Source: Antedon bifida (lineage: Eukaryota; Echinodermata; Crinoidea; Comatulida; Antedonidae). From it: a stretch of 64,000 nt of DNA. The first letter of the stretch is position 1; the number at the start of each line of letters is the position of its first letter. The notes beneath the pieces are model-generated. The model did no database searches, was not told the origin of the DNA, and worked only from the letters and a program-made list of their open reading frames with translations. The position numbers were made by a program, and so were the translations under genes. Of this stretch, positions 21,301 through 36,300 are shown one piece after another. The stretch covers positions 8,999,501 to 9,063,500 of the forward strand of contig OY727096.1 in NCBI GenBank assembly GCA_963402885.1. The letters are read 5' to 3'.

Positions 21301-24300
21301 AATAGTATGTTTATGTTACAGACAACAGCACATCTAAATTTTCATTTTCTTGAAATTATAAATTAGCAGACAGCGTTCTATGATGAAATTAATCGAAACC
21401 ACTAAACTAATTTGCAATAACTCTGCCAGATGTTTTTCAAAACATGATAACATCATTTAGAGGACATGAACTGATTAATGAGCAGCAGAGATTAAAATTA
21501 ATAACCATGTGTCTGTTTGGTCAGACTAGATAGATGAGGCAAAGACGAATTAACTTAAAACGCCTACAACAGAGACAAAATAGCAGTGAATTCTACATGA
21601 GAGTGGGTAGAGATACATCTCTAGGCCATATAACATTGTAATTAAGGAACTTAAATGGCATCAAACTATACAAAATAAGAGCAAGCAAGACAAGTAAATA
21701 ACTTCTCATTACCCTAGGCCTATTGTTTTTTAAGGGTCTCGGCTTAAAAGCTTTGGTTTGAGTTCTCTTTTCCCATAACTTTTTGATGACATATTTGTAC
21801 ATATATCCTTAGTTTTATGGAATAAATTAGTTTTGATTGATAGAAGTATTAGACAAAATGTTGCTGAGTAATTAAAATGGATGAAGAAGGCAGGGAAAAC
21901 ATTACACAATATTGTGATTATGAACAGAAGTAGGGGTTAATATCAAATGATGTGTCATTAACAATTATGCATTTGACCTTTCACCCCAATTTATAAGAAA
22001 CCGATTTAAAGAAGAAGCATTGGAAAACTACTCTAGAGAAAACAGCAGATGAGTAAGTTAAAAAAAAATATTACAGAAAACTCTGACAGGCTACTATACT
22101 ATGAGTTGAAAGTCATTGTGCACAAATGACTTGGACTCAATAGCTGAGTGGTTGCGTTATGCATTTGTGCACTGCATTAAACCGGATTGATAGAGAGTAA
22201 CTAACATGAATGAACTGCTGTGACATAACAATTGAGGAAGTAAGCCTATTATGGAGCAAATTGATAATTATACTGTAGAACACACCCATGACACATAAAT
22301 ACAAAAATATTGCACCATACTGGCAGACTTAACAGCTAAAGGAAAAGGTATTAAAAACAATTTATAAGGACTAGTACATAATATGTACCATTAATTAATG
22401 TCCCTAGCCACTGAACTGGATGAATGAAGATGAGTTTTATTAATATGAATTTTAGCAAATGATGAATTTGGTATTTTTTTCATATTTCATATGCGAGGAA
22501 CTAGCTTAATTTATCTTGCTTATAAACTAAAGTCTCATTTTGAGGCTTATGGAGTGGAGTTGAAAGAGTGGTGAGAACCCTGGCACTAGGTCAGTATTGA
22601 ACCCTAGACCCTGGCATTTGAAGGCAAGCATGTTAACCACCAAGATACAGCTCAACTACAATTCAGAACAATAAAACAAGTTCCTACAAAAGTTAGTACT
22701 TAATTATTTATAAAAACAATCAACATCAAATATTTACATACTTATGTAAATTAAAAATCTTATATAATAATTTGCAGTGACCAAAAAGTGGACTGGAACT
22801 GAAAGTTAGTACTCACCGTATGTTTATCATTTCTTTCTGTTTTTTGGGTTATATATGTACCATTTTTAATTGATACCATTCCCTTGTATTTTATAAGGAC
22901 AGTGTCAACATTTTTATAATCCTAAAAAAACAACAACAAAGAGTATTGTCTTACTATTGCTACAAAGGTAATTATTAAATTTATCATTAATTAATGAAAA
23001 CAACAAATCTAAATACTTTCACATTTATATTATAATAATCTTAATAGTTTTTCCAGAGAAGATATGAAGAAAGTGTCCTGGCGAAACATTGTGTATTGAG
23101 ATCTCACCCTCTCAAAAACTTTGTAGGGATTGCGAAAATTCCTCATTGGAGAAATGGTCGTTATTCTCGGCGAGATAAAAAAGAAAAGCAAGTCTTGTAC
23201 AGTAGCATGTAGACTGACATATTAGACAAGGGTCAAAACTCTAGTGTATACATTTATCATTTTATTTGTACTTTACTCTACTAGTAAGCCACTAAATGCG
23301 AGAAATACATCCTCTAATGGGAAAGGGGTCTGCTGCCCCGGAAAACTTGGTTCTCGACCTCTCAATAGCACTAGATAGGAGTTTTGGCCGATTCTTGTCA
23401 TATAATTGTTTGAGTATAGTGGGTTTTATAAAGCATAAATATTATGAAATCAGTTGTTATTATTACACTTTACAATGCACCCCTGGAAACAGTGCCTGGC
23501 AATTTACCACTATAGAATGAAATGAAATGACTTACTTCTATAAATGTACTATTCCATAATCTTGAATTAAGTATAACATTGGTTTTAGAAGCACCTTTTA
23601 ATGGTCCTATAAAACATGTTATAGTGAAACACCTAGCTGTTGCCTCATCAGATCCACATTCCTAAAATTGATAAACATAATTCATAACTGTCAATTATTT
23701 ATATCTGAGAAAGATAAGGCAAAAATGATACAATACTACAACTTGATCAATTTTTAAGCTCTGGAACTAAATTCATTGCGCTTTACTCATCAATAAGATA
23801 TCAAAATGTAATTATTATTTTGTCATCAGAATTACAGGGTCTAATCTCAGGGAATCTTCTAGAATCTATAGAATTTAAGTTTCACAATTGACCAAAGGTG
23901 TTTTCACACAGACAATGTGAAGAAGGATACTGAATACAGATTTATACAAAATGCACTCTCTGAACAAGGCAGTGAAATTTTCATTTAAGATCTGATTCTG
24001 AAAAAAGATGTTAATGGTAAGAAGCTCATCATTTAAATCACTAATATACAATATTCTAAAGGTGTAAAGCTCTGTTTACATTTATCAAACTAATAAATAT
24101 GGTGGTATTTAGACAACATCCATTCCATAGTATAGGCACATCACATTTTTATGTCACTTAAATTTGATAATATAGACAGAACTTAATGCTATGTCCACAC
24201 TATCAAACTTTATGTGACAAAAAATTGTGATGTGCCCAAATACGATATGATATATCAGTATGTATAATGTTTTATGTGTTGTCTTCAGGGTTGTCTTAAA

Positions 24301-27300
24301 AAATGAATGGAATCAACTGAGTGCCTTACAAGGACCATTGTGGTAGATGACGCCGACTGCTGTAGATTGCTGGGGCTCTCCTGAATATTTGTATCTTGAA
24401 TGGCATCTCTTTTATTACGCCGTTCCTTCAAAGGAAAACTACCATCTTCTGGAAGGGTTGACAGCTTGAAAGTTTAGAAAGAAATTTGTTTAGAAAGTTT
24501 GTTCTAATTTAACTAGTTTGAAAAAACAATTTGAATTATGTTGATTCTTTATTTTTAGGCAGAAGAAGTGGACAAAATCTATAAAAGATAAACACAAGCG
24601 ATTGGCAGATTGTACCATAATTATGATTATTAAAACATAAATTTACAGATTATTGACCTCATAACAACAGTTACAGTACATTTTAATAGCTAATGAGTTA
24701 AGGATGTACACATTTATCTCTTTATTCCTGAATTAATATCCATAGAAAACAGTAGGCTACATAACAATTAACAATGATCTAATCTAAACAAACTGTATAT
24801 ACTGTACATGACCTTGCTTTTTCCAATTTTAAAAATAGGCCCTCTAGTTTATAGAATATTATAGGTAACTGTAAACCATACAAAAAATGAAAAAAAATTA
24901 TGCGACTCATTACCGTAAGATTGAGTTCATCGACACTGTTTGGGGGCAGCAGACATGTGCCATTTGCTGCCCCGATAATGATAGGGGCATGTGTTAAGTA
25001 CAGGAGCCATTTGCCGTTCTTTGTTTCATATGGAAACTGTATATCCAATTGAATTTCAGGAACTATTCCAGGACCTTCATTAAATATCTGGAAAAAAAAA
25101 AACACAGAACAAATTGTATTCAAAGATTGTGATAAAACAGACGTATATGAAACAGAATGCGTCATTGCAATCGGAGAGTATTTATTAAAATGTTCCTAAC
25201 CGTCCAATTTTGCTGTACGTAAGTTCCAATCATTGATATGTTTTTCATGGCACTCTCACCGATAACTTGTCCGCCAACTTGGTATTGTGGAACATTGTTT
25301 TTGCTGTTGAGGGAAAAAATGAAAATAATCATTTGCTCTAGGCTTAATTCAGACACAAAAAAAGGTCAATCCAATGTTAATGCAACCAATAATTTCATCC
25401 CCAATCCTAAATTTCATATTTATGCCCCTTGGGAATATACTTGTTCACATACTGTATTACACTGTAACATAAGAAGTATTTGCTGATAATAATAATATTT
25501 TATAATGATATACCAAATTAAATAAAACACAACAAATAGATTCTAGATGATGTAATTGTTGTATGTTAAAAATGACATGAACTTACGCTGACAGAACCAC
25601 GTCTGTTAGGCTTTCAACTCGTGCCACCAACATCTGAAAGTTGTCTGCAGGCATTGTCTCATTACTAGTACTGAAAGATAAGTAAACACACAATGTGTTA
25701 ATCAAGATTAATCTTAATAAAGTTGGTGTCACTTTCACTAAGGACAGATTTTTAAGTCTTTGACGACGGGTGGGAGACACACAATTAGGGCCTTCCTAAT
25801 TCTCTCTTTCAATGGTTTACTGGTGAAATAGAAGTATTGACATCTTTTTAATGATTCTCTAATGAACGTACATAATTTTACATTTCTTTTGCCAATTGTT
25901 CTGTTTTTGCCTTTTTAAACCTTATTATTACGTTTCATTGATGTTATAGATTATGCTTCTATCTTTACTGCAATTGAAAGAAATAAATGTTTATTTTGAT
26001 TTGATTGATTTTGATTTGATTTGTGGTGTATTTAACAGAAGCTAAATAAAAAACGCATAAAAAGTAGATAGGCCAACCTAAAAAGCAGGGTTATACACTG
26101 TAGGCCTAAATATAAATTATTATTATTTGTACTCCAAAGCAAGTACAGTATTTTATTTTTTTGCATAAAAAAATGTAAAAAATCTTTCTAGACGTCAAAG
26201 CTTTTCCTCACCCTTGGTGCAAAACAAGCGCTCATGTTAATTGAAATCATTTAATATTTGTAACTGTAAATGTGTTGCATAAAAAATCAAACTCTACAAT
26301 CAAATCCTGTAGAGATACAGTAATACATCATAACTGTAATTCATGTTAGTGGGAACAAATGAAGAGAAATGTGTTCAACTGTGTCGCAACCTCCCTTCTT
26401 TGAATTGGCACTTTTTTCAAACCACTAACTACCAAAATAAATTAAAATATATCATCTACTCCATATCAAGGCAGATGTAGTACTAAAAAGCTTAATTTCA
26501 ATGATAACTTACGTCATAGCAGACACATTAAATACCAACAAAGCTTGATCCAATTGTACTTGGTTGCCAAGGAAACTAATACGTCTTGAAATCTGTAATG
26601 AGTGAAACATGTAACAAAAAAAATAATATCTAGAATATATAACATATATTATATTATCGTATATTGTCCCAAATGAATTCAAATAGGTGTGGTGTACTTT
26701 ATGTAATTCTATCTGAAATAATTTCAGTAATACTAATTTTATAGTTAATAGTTTTGACAATGTTTTTGTATGATGCACTGTGATCTGTGGGTTCGACTTC
26801 TACATGAACACAACTATTTTATCAAGTGTAGGGCCTAAGTAGTCTACTGTATTCGGTGACACTCAATTTCTCCTTCCCAACTCTCTCACAATAAAGACAA
26901 AATGTATGATGTTTATAGACTATTCACAAACTAGACACAAATACTGTATTTTTAAATACTGTACAGTATTTTGTTTTCCTGTCATTTTCGTAGGCGTAAG
27001 TGTCTAGACTGTGATAGCCTCAAAACTCACAACCTTCATCCCATCCATTGTCTGGTCTAAACAAATGACAGGTGTAAGCAACCACAGATACTTCTTCAAA
27101 TATTTGTTTCCGCAGACATACACATAATAGGTCATATTATTCAGTTCATTATTAAGCCAAGCTACATTTTCATGTTTTCATTAAAATAATATAATCAGAC
27201 AAAATAATGTTTTAATTATCAATTAAAAAAGGTTTTTTTTTATGCTAAGTATGTTCATAATTAGTATTTAAATGTAAGTTTAAGTTCAACTTTAATTATC

Positions 27301-30300
27301 CACAGAGACCCAAGATCAACGCAGCGTGATTCTCCCTGGGTATGTGCACATACAAATTAGCAAAATACAAAATATAAATAAACATAAAAAAAATTAAATT
27401 CTGTTTATGTTGAAAAAATGTTTATTTCATACATCTATTCATTTGGTTCAATCATTTGGTGTTATAGCAACCTTATTACCTTCTCAGGCGTGCATCATGT
27501 TTAAAGTTTCAATGGTGATTGGGTGTGTAGAAAATTTACTTCTACTAAATCACACTTAAACTTCTATTTGCTGAGATTTTATATAAGATTTTGCATTGCA
27601 AATAGGTGTGATTGGATGTTTGAATTGCGATACAAATGATCATAGGAATGTTAGACAAGTAAGTCTGAATAGGGTAAGTTGTAATTTAGTATCCCTCCTT
27701 TGTGATACTGTACCTCTATTAATGGGACACATTTTCATGAAAAGTAAAAGGGGTAATATTATGGTTTAACACTAAGAAAAATTCCTAATTTAAGGACACC
27801 CCTATTAAGGAAAAATTTTGTTTGGTCCTGAATGTGTCCTGAAACTTCTACTAAATTGATGATTGCCAATAGAAATAATGCTAGGATAGATAAACATGCA
27901 GACTTACTTCACCATTTCCAAATGGATTTCCAATGTCGCAAATTATTGATCCTCTCTCAGTTTCTGTTGTTTTGCATATGCCTAGTGAATCCTGAAATGT
28001 ATGAAATAATTTTTTATTTTTTATTATTGCAATATATCAGATTAGCGTCACTGTAAGTATATTACTGTATATACAGTCAACTCTCCTAACAGCGGACTCT
28101 TTGAAAACCAGAAAAATCTCCCAATACCAAGCAGTCCCAAATTCATTTTGAATTTAGCGAAAGCTATTTTGTTTGCTCCAATTTGCTGTTGGTGAATAAA
28201 GGATAAATGAATATTTTTACCCTTAAAAACACATTCTGAATATCAGATTTTCTGGAAAACCAGACATATCTGGCCATCCAAAGGTGTCTGGTATTGGGAG
28301 AGTTGACTGAATTAGTATATTAGTATCCCAGATAACAAAATAATTCATTTGTGAAAAGAAAAACAAATTTTGATAAAAACACAGCGAATCATCATTGCAA
28401 AAGAAAACAAAAGTGTTTGTGGATCTTTTCTTTCCATTTATACAGTATTAACAAAGATGCTAACATGCACGTTTAAAATGTAATTTAAAAACCTTTTGCA
28501 ATCCAGTTTATTTTGAAGACATACAAGAAATAGCTCAATGGTACAATACTCACACTGTCAAATTCTAATACAGGTGTAAATGAAATCTTAACCATGGCTT
28601 CATATGCATCTTCCAACATGTTCTTGATCTGTAGGTCTAAGTTTATTTTGAAGTTCTCACCAACTCTGAACACAGAAATGCCGTCATCACCCCTGATACA
28701 CACATTTAAAAAGAGTTAGTATCCATTTTATTTTCTATTTTCAAAATTAATTGTATTGTTAATCTACAGATGTGAATTTCGAAATAAAGATGAAATGAAA
28801 ATAAAAACTACAAAATGGAGACACACCTTGGAAGAGCTAATGTTGCATTCACTTGCAAATTGGCTGTGCATATCCCATCATCCTTTGTACAATCCTTTTT
28901 GAAATCTGCCTGGAATTAGAAAACAATTGTACTGTTCAATTAAATGGCTATTTAATCTAGTTAGATACCAGCACGTATCAACTTTCACTCGAAATGTACT
29001 GAAGTAAGATTTTTTTTTTTAAATATAAAAAAAATACAAAGAACAAAACAAAAGGAAGAAAAAAATGACAAAGATTAAAAGAACCGAAAACAAAAGAAAA
29101 AACAAAAGGACAAAAAATAGGACACCCTCCCTCCCCTCACCCACCAAAAAAAAACACACTTTCCCCAAGGAATATCTTACATAAAGATATATACTTGCAC
29201 TGATGAAGGATAGCGTTGCCCAAAAGCTCTGCATATTTTTCTGCCTGTTTTACTACTTTTTGCTTATTTTATTTGTATTTCCATTGTTTTCCAGCCACTG
29301 ATATGGCATTGTTGTTGTTTTTAAATTTATAACATTAAGCAAAATATAAATTGTACATACTTTCTTCATAGAATGAGTGACTGTGTTGATATCCAGAATT
29401 GGAAAGGAAGCAAGTGATGGAACAGGATCTCCAACTTCTGGCATTATTGGTACAATTTCTGGCAACCACACATTAAGTTCCACAGGTACTGGTCTCAAAA
29501 TATCAATTAAGTTATCCTTTAATAAGATAAAGCAAAATATCATATTATGTTTTTAACAAATTGTTTAGCTTTTTACAAAATAAACACATATATATGTAAA
29601 TTAGCCAGTACTTTATTCTTGCATATTACCAAGTATTCGACAGACCCACTAAATTCTTTTGGTCCATAGAAATAATTTTATACTGCATTTAACTAGTATC
29701 AGACAAATTGTGTGAAACAGCATCACATATGCATCGCATGTGTCAATCATAACATTATTTTTAAGGTTGGTTAAAATGTTAAATACAAAATCATATGTGA
29801 CAATGTTCCTATGACACAGATGATGTCATCTGACATAATGATACACATGTGATACTTGGAATTTGTCTATGATACTCAATAAGATACAGTACCAAGAATC
29901 TATTGACAGACTGGCTACCAAATACATTTCTAATCGTCCTTTATGTGACACACAGGAACAACAGCTTAACATTCATTCTGAAGGACAATGTGATTGAACT
30001 TTTTAGGTTTAGTTGTTAATTTTAGCACACAAATCCATAAGACATTACATCATTAGGTTTAGTTATCTGTCGGGTCTAAATGTCAATATTAGATGGATGG
30101 TTTCCTCTTCCTGTGTTCAGTTTGTACAAGATTTTTAGAGATAGTGTAATTTTTCGTATTTTTCAAATTCTGTCTTCCGATTAAAATGCTTTTCTTAAAT
30201 TAGTTATCTGCACAAAGCAAACATTACATTACAAGAAATGTCATACCAAACTGAAATCAAATCTCAACTGCATAAGTTTTAATTTCATGAAATGAAATAA

Positions 30301-33300
30301 CCGACATTGAATTAAAAACCATGTTGTACTATACCATATGTGGATACATTTAATTCATTTAAATCAAAATTTGGGATATGCATAAAAAATATATAGGCTT
30401 GGGCATATTTCTGTTGTCATGCTTATCATGAGAATCAAAAAGGGCCTAGGCCTACCTAAACAAAAATTAATTAATTAATAGGCTTTTACGTAAAGCCAAT
30501 TGATAGCAATGTTTTCTGTACAGTAGCTCTGTCTACACTATCAAACTTTATGTGACAAACAACTGGGATGTGCTCATATATGGACATGATGATGTCATAT
30601 CACTACCAAAATGTTTGTTGGTGCCATATTATATTTCTGATTTGGAAATAGGCTAGAACATTTATTATTATTATATTATGGCACATAAACCTAGTTTGTA
30701 GACAGAGCTTAACAACAACTACATAAAGCATTACTAAACTAGATTCTATCAATTATTAGGCCAATTTTATTTGAACTTCATCTTACCTTAAAAACAAGAG
30801 TGTACGATTTGGTTACGACATCCATGCGGCCTCCAAGAAGAACAGATTTTGTTATAGAATCACTATCAGTGCTCATACCATTTTTCTTGTAGAAGCTAAC
30901 TCTAGACGTAAGACCTAGATCTAGTCTTGTTTTTTCTGCATGTAAACTGAATTTAACATCTATAAAAAGAAATGCAAGATAACATTCAGCATGATTTACA
31001 GACTAATGAAAATTTGAGAAAAATGAAATGATCTAGGCATTTCATGTTAAAAGCTCTAAACATGTTTTTTAGGGTAATTTCTGGGTGCTGAATTCAAATC
31101 TGCCGTTAACCTGGCTCAAATTTTAGATCTTCACCCTAAAAATGTGAAAAACAAAATGACCGCTTATTCAATATTAGTACTGTAGCAAGATAAATTGGTT
31201 TGGCTGAATTACAAACATATTTAATATCAACATTCATAGCTAGCTAGTATAAATTAAAATAAGAATAATTCAGATTTTTATTCTATTCATGATCTATAGT
31301 AAAGGATATTGACAGCAAATGAACAACACATTTTTTGTTAATTTATATGTAATTTTTACTTTCTATGAGATTTCGAAATAAAAGATTAAATGAATGAATA
31401 CTGTATTGGAAAAACTTGTTATTCTTATTAGTACATGTTAACACTAGGGTAAGAAGAGTTACTCACCGACTGGTTCATCATACTCCCCATCACATTCGTA
31501 CCAAAATTTTATTTCAACAGTAAAGCTGGAAAGAATTGAATATTATAAAAGTAAAGGTTGTGGGTTTGTGTCCTACCATTATATGATAACATGGCCGTAG
31601 CCACCAGTATGTTTGGTAAAGTTTTAACCTAACCACTTTTTCACAGAGTTCTTTGACAACCCTATGGCCTGTAAAGAGGATTGTTCCATTTTATTGTGAC
31701 AACCGCACCACTTTATTTCTTGAGGCTATATCACTGGAGAACCTAACATGAGTCTCTCATATTTTAATGTTAATCTTCTCAATTTGTATGTTGTAATATA
31801 AAAATATTTGTATATATTTATATAGTATAATTATTATATTTTACATACTATTTATTTATGTATTTTGATGGAAATATATAGGATTTGAATTTAATAAGTT
31901 TTTTCAGTTTAAAACTACAGCTAAGGTTTAATTTACGCAGTGGACTTAAGCAAGTTAAAACATCACTTGAAATACTTTTTAAAGACAATTAATGATAGAC
32001 CACTTTATTTCATTATACAGATTGTTTTAAATTGTTTAGTAGAAATAAAATAGAATTTGAATTGAAAATACAAAAAAACAATATAAAACTCTAGTTGAAC
32101 TATAATTTACGATGCTAAATCTGCAATTGTGCAAACTTCCCACAGTGAGCTCAGCAGCAAGTGATAACATCAATTGAAATATGTTTTTACAGACAATTAA
32201 TGATGGACCAATTTGGATTTGTTTTCATTTTGCATTTCCCATGGGCCTAAAATGGAATTGCATTTGAAATGGTTTGGAAGATATGTAATTATACGATGGG
32301 AAAACTGCTATGAAATAAATCAATGAGATGATTAGGTTGTAAAAACAATACTGATGATAGAATTTGTATTATTTATTGATTTAATTATTCATTCTTTTTA
32401 ATCTTTAATCATTCTACTCCACATTTCAAATCGTTTAAGCCTTGACCTCTCGCAAAAAATAGATGAGTTATAAACCAAACAATGAATGTTTTATATCCGT
32501 GCAATGAAACAAATTATTTCATTCAGTGAAAAATGAAAATTTTCTCTCATTTTTATCTCATCGAATTAATTGCACCATTGCACTCATAAAAATTGCTTAT
32601 AAATAATATCATGTATTCATTTCATCATAAATAGAGTGTATTAATCTAGATGTTTACAAATACTTACCAAAGTCTATCTAATTCAAGTGCAGAACAAACA
32701 CTATCTTCTCTCACCAATGTGTCTGGATTCAGATTTAGTTTGTGTTTTAGCAATATGACTGGCCTCATCCTAGAAGCACAAAGATGATCAAATTAATAGA
32801 GAAAAATCAATCAATGCTTTTAAGCTTTATAATGTATTATCATGAGAAGATTATGTATGAAACGGAAAATGTGCAATTCAGTAAAATTCTGACATAAATA
32901 ATCTGTAGAATTTTGTTCGGGTTATTTTGTTATGAGTTGTTGGTCCTCCTCCGTATTCAACCAAAGTTGATTGCATGCAGTGCCATATCATGCTTTTGAC
33001 AAACAAGACACCTTTAAAAAAAGTTTAAATCTTATGGCTCCTTGATATGGTCTGTATATGTACACAGAATGGTGGAGCAAGGCGCAGTATTGGTCCTTTA
33101 GTTGAGTGCAAAATTAGCTAAAGATATAGATGCTATATTGTGCTTATTTTATGCTTTTTGTGGAATGATCAAGGATTGTTAAACGGATTTCAGTGAAATA
33201 TTTTGTTGCGTCAACACAACGTTTATGTTTGGATTGAACCGCCTTTTCACTAATTATCTGGTTGTAGTAGTGTCAAAAGGCTCACTGTCAAAAGTTGTAT

Positions 33301-36300
33301 ACAAGAAATTTGCTAACCGTAATAAAACAACCTCATTTGATTCAAAAGCACCAATCAGCAAATCTGGAAATGAATTGTTATCCATGTCCATTCCTCCTGA
33401 CAACGAATATCCGAATGTGTTGTTAGGTAAGGGCGCCCCCTTCAGGTCTACGTTTAAACTTTGAGGCGTGATCTTCTGTACAGGATTACCCACAGTTCCA
33501 TCTTTACTACCCATGTAAATATATACTGCTCCTTCCCCATAATTTTCATATGGTGCACCAACAGCAATATCTAAAGGTTAATAAAGTTAATTTAAAAAGT
33601 CAGCATGAAACATATTCAAAACTGATATAATAACTAATCTAAAATAAGTATAAAAAAGTATTTTCCCCTTTTTTCCTGACTCTGAAACGAAACATTTTGA
33701 TCAAGACCAAGGATGATTGGTGTGTTTATTTATCATTATTAATCATTTAAATGATTGTAATTGTTTGTAAAAAAAAAACTACTGTGGAGTAGCTTGCGAT
33801 TAATTGGTCTGATGTTTGCCCTACTCTGATATAAAAAAAAAAATAATAATTCTCGGGTTAAAGTCCCATCCAAGTATTCTCAATGTACTTAGTATAAGGT
33901 ACAAATCATGTTAGAGTAGGGCAACATCTGACCATTTAAATGATCATGATACATCAAAAATAAAAATTATTGTTATTTTCGTGTCCCTTTTTCTCAAAAA
34001 ATGTGAACGAATTGTTAAATCTTTTAAGAAATTTTAATAGTAAAGCACCTCACAAAAAAAATTTTTAAAAATCAAATCCTAAATGCGTAACTACAAAATT
34101 ATTTTATTGCCTTTTCATAACCTAGAATTTCTTCTGGTTCAGAATAAGTTTCAAAAAATGTGTACCCAATATGTTTTTCTTTCTGTTCAAACCATAACAA
34201 ATATTTATGGTAAAAACATGATTTAAATGCATAACATACTCTTACCTTGAAATGTATCATAGTTTAAATCCCCAAGGTTCGCTATGGAGATGCCATACAT
34301 GGAATCTAATGGTCCATTAATAGCTTCCTGATACTTGTTGTTTGCACCACCTAACAACCCCTGTTGGTGAAATCAATATGCTTAGGTTAATGGGTGGGAT
34401 TAACTTTCTCTTTTTAAAAAATGACTGTAAATGTTGGTTTTGACTGCCTAAGGGAGTTTAAATCAATGACAATTTGTATTGAATTTAAAGAATAAATTAA
34501 AAGAGGACATTAGTTAAATACTATAATATTATCACTGAGTATAATCTCATGCTCTAGAATAATCCCATGGGACAGATTAACTTTCCTTTTTTATAAATGA
34601 CTGTCAATGTTGGTGCTGACTGCTTCCTAAAGCTCTCTCTGCACTATCAAATTAGTTTAACAAAAAAACTGTGATGTGCCCAAATATGGTAGTGATATAC
34701 CCAAATATGGTAGTGATATATCCAAATATGGTAGTGATACTCTATCATCATGTCTATATATGGGCATAAAGTTTGATGGTGACAGAGCTTAAGTGCTTAA
34801 ATCAATGACAATCTGTGTTGAATGAATACATTAAAATAGGATATTAATTAAATACTGTATATCACTGAGGTTAATTTCATGTCATGAGAATAATCCTACC
34901 TCCTAAAGTTAGGCTAAATTCAGAAACAAAATTTTGGTAAATGTGTTGTTAATGCAATTTGGAGATGGTCCCACACCCTATTAGCTAAATTTTGGGATAA
35001 TACTTGTATATGTTACTCATTGGTGGGATGAACAAGAAGAATTACTGAAATGAGCATAAAGTGAATGAATGGATGTTGTACACAATTGAATAAGTATACG
35101 AATACATAAGTAAATAAGTTTATATTATTTGAATATCATACAAAAAATATATATATAAAGACAGTAAAGATCTACTAAAAGATCAAAACAAATGATTTGA
35201 TTTTTAGAAACGGTATATTTTGACTACAGTATTAGTTTTGTAGGCTGGTTTTATTTAAAAAAAAAAATTTTAATATTAACAGATGCTGAACCAGAAAATA
35301 TTTTCAAAAGTTTGTGGAAATTTGTTTATCTATTTTTAATATCTTTTCAACTCTATTACCAAGTATATGATATAGACATTATAAATTGCAATAAAGATTT
35401 TCTATTTTGAAAGTACTGTACTTCAAATCCCTGTAATAGTCAAGCAGAACCTTATACTTAAAGCCCCCTTCCCTACGTTTTTTAGATCTAATTTAACATC
35501 ACAAACTATATTTAATGTAAAAATAATACTATATGGTCCTATTGCGATAATTTTGTTCGTCTTTAAACGGTTAAAAATGTGAAAAATAAGTCGATTCTAA
35601 TAATTATAGCGGCCCGCTATAAATCCCAAAATGCATTGCGCGCGGATTGATATTTTTGTTTTTCACCTGTAATTCGCCCACTTTTCGATCGATCGTGAGG
35701 CAAAAACAAATGGAAGACTCCTAACTTTTCAGTGAAAATACCGGGTTTTCCCCAACTTGTATCAACGGAGTCTGGCAAAAATAGAAAGACAATTAAGAGC
35801 CATTGTCTGTAAAAATCAAAGATTTGGTGGCAGATGTAAAAAAATGGATTTCGCTCAAATTTTTACCATGAATAGACATTTCAATAAAAAGCATATCTAC
35901 AACATTCATTTTAATTTTTAGCCTCCGTTGTCATGACAACGGTCAATTATTCAAATTTTGATGTTTTTGCCATTTTTCACAGATTTTCTATAGTAAAAAA
36001 GTACAAACTTGTATACTCATTTTAACCAAAAATACTTACAGTATACAGTTTTTGTTTATAGCAGTGTAAACAACATGTATTGAGTTTCATTTAATGTAGA
36101 AAAAAAAAATTTACAAAATGGAGTTTGGTTGATACCATTATTTTAAAAAGGGGTGTTTAAAAAAAATTTTTTTTTATAAAAGTATACCTCATAAACGTAC
36201 CTATAACTTCCAAAGTGGTGTTTTTATATCAATGAACTTTTGTAATTTGATAGTCAATAGGTTTGTCAACAATAATCACGAAAAAAATACTGGGGTAAAT

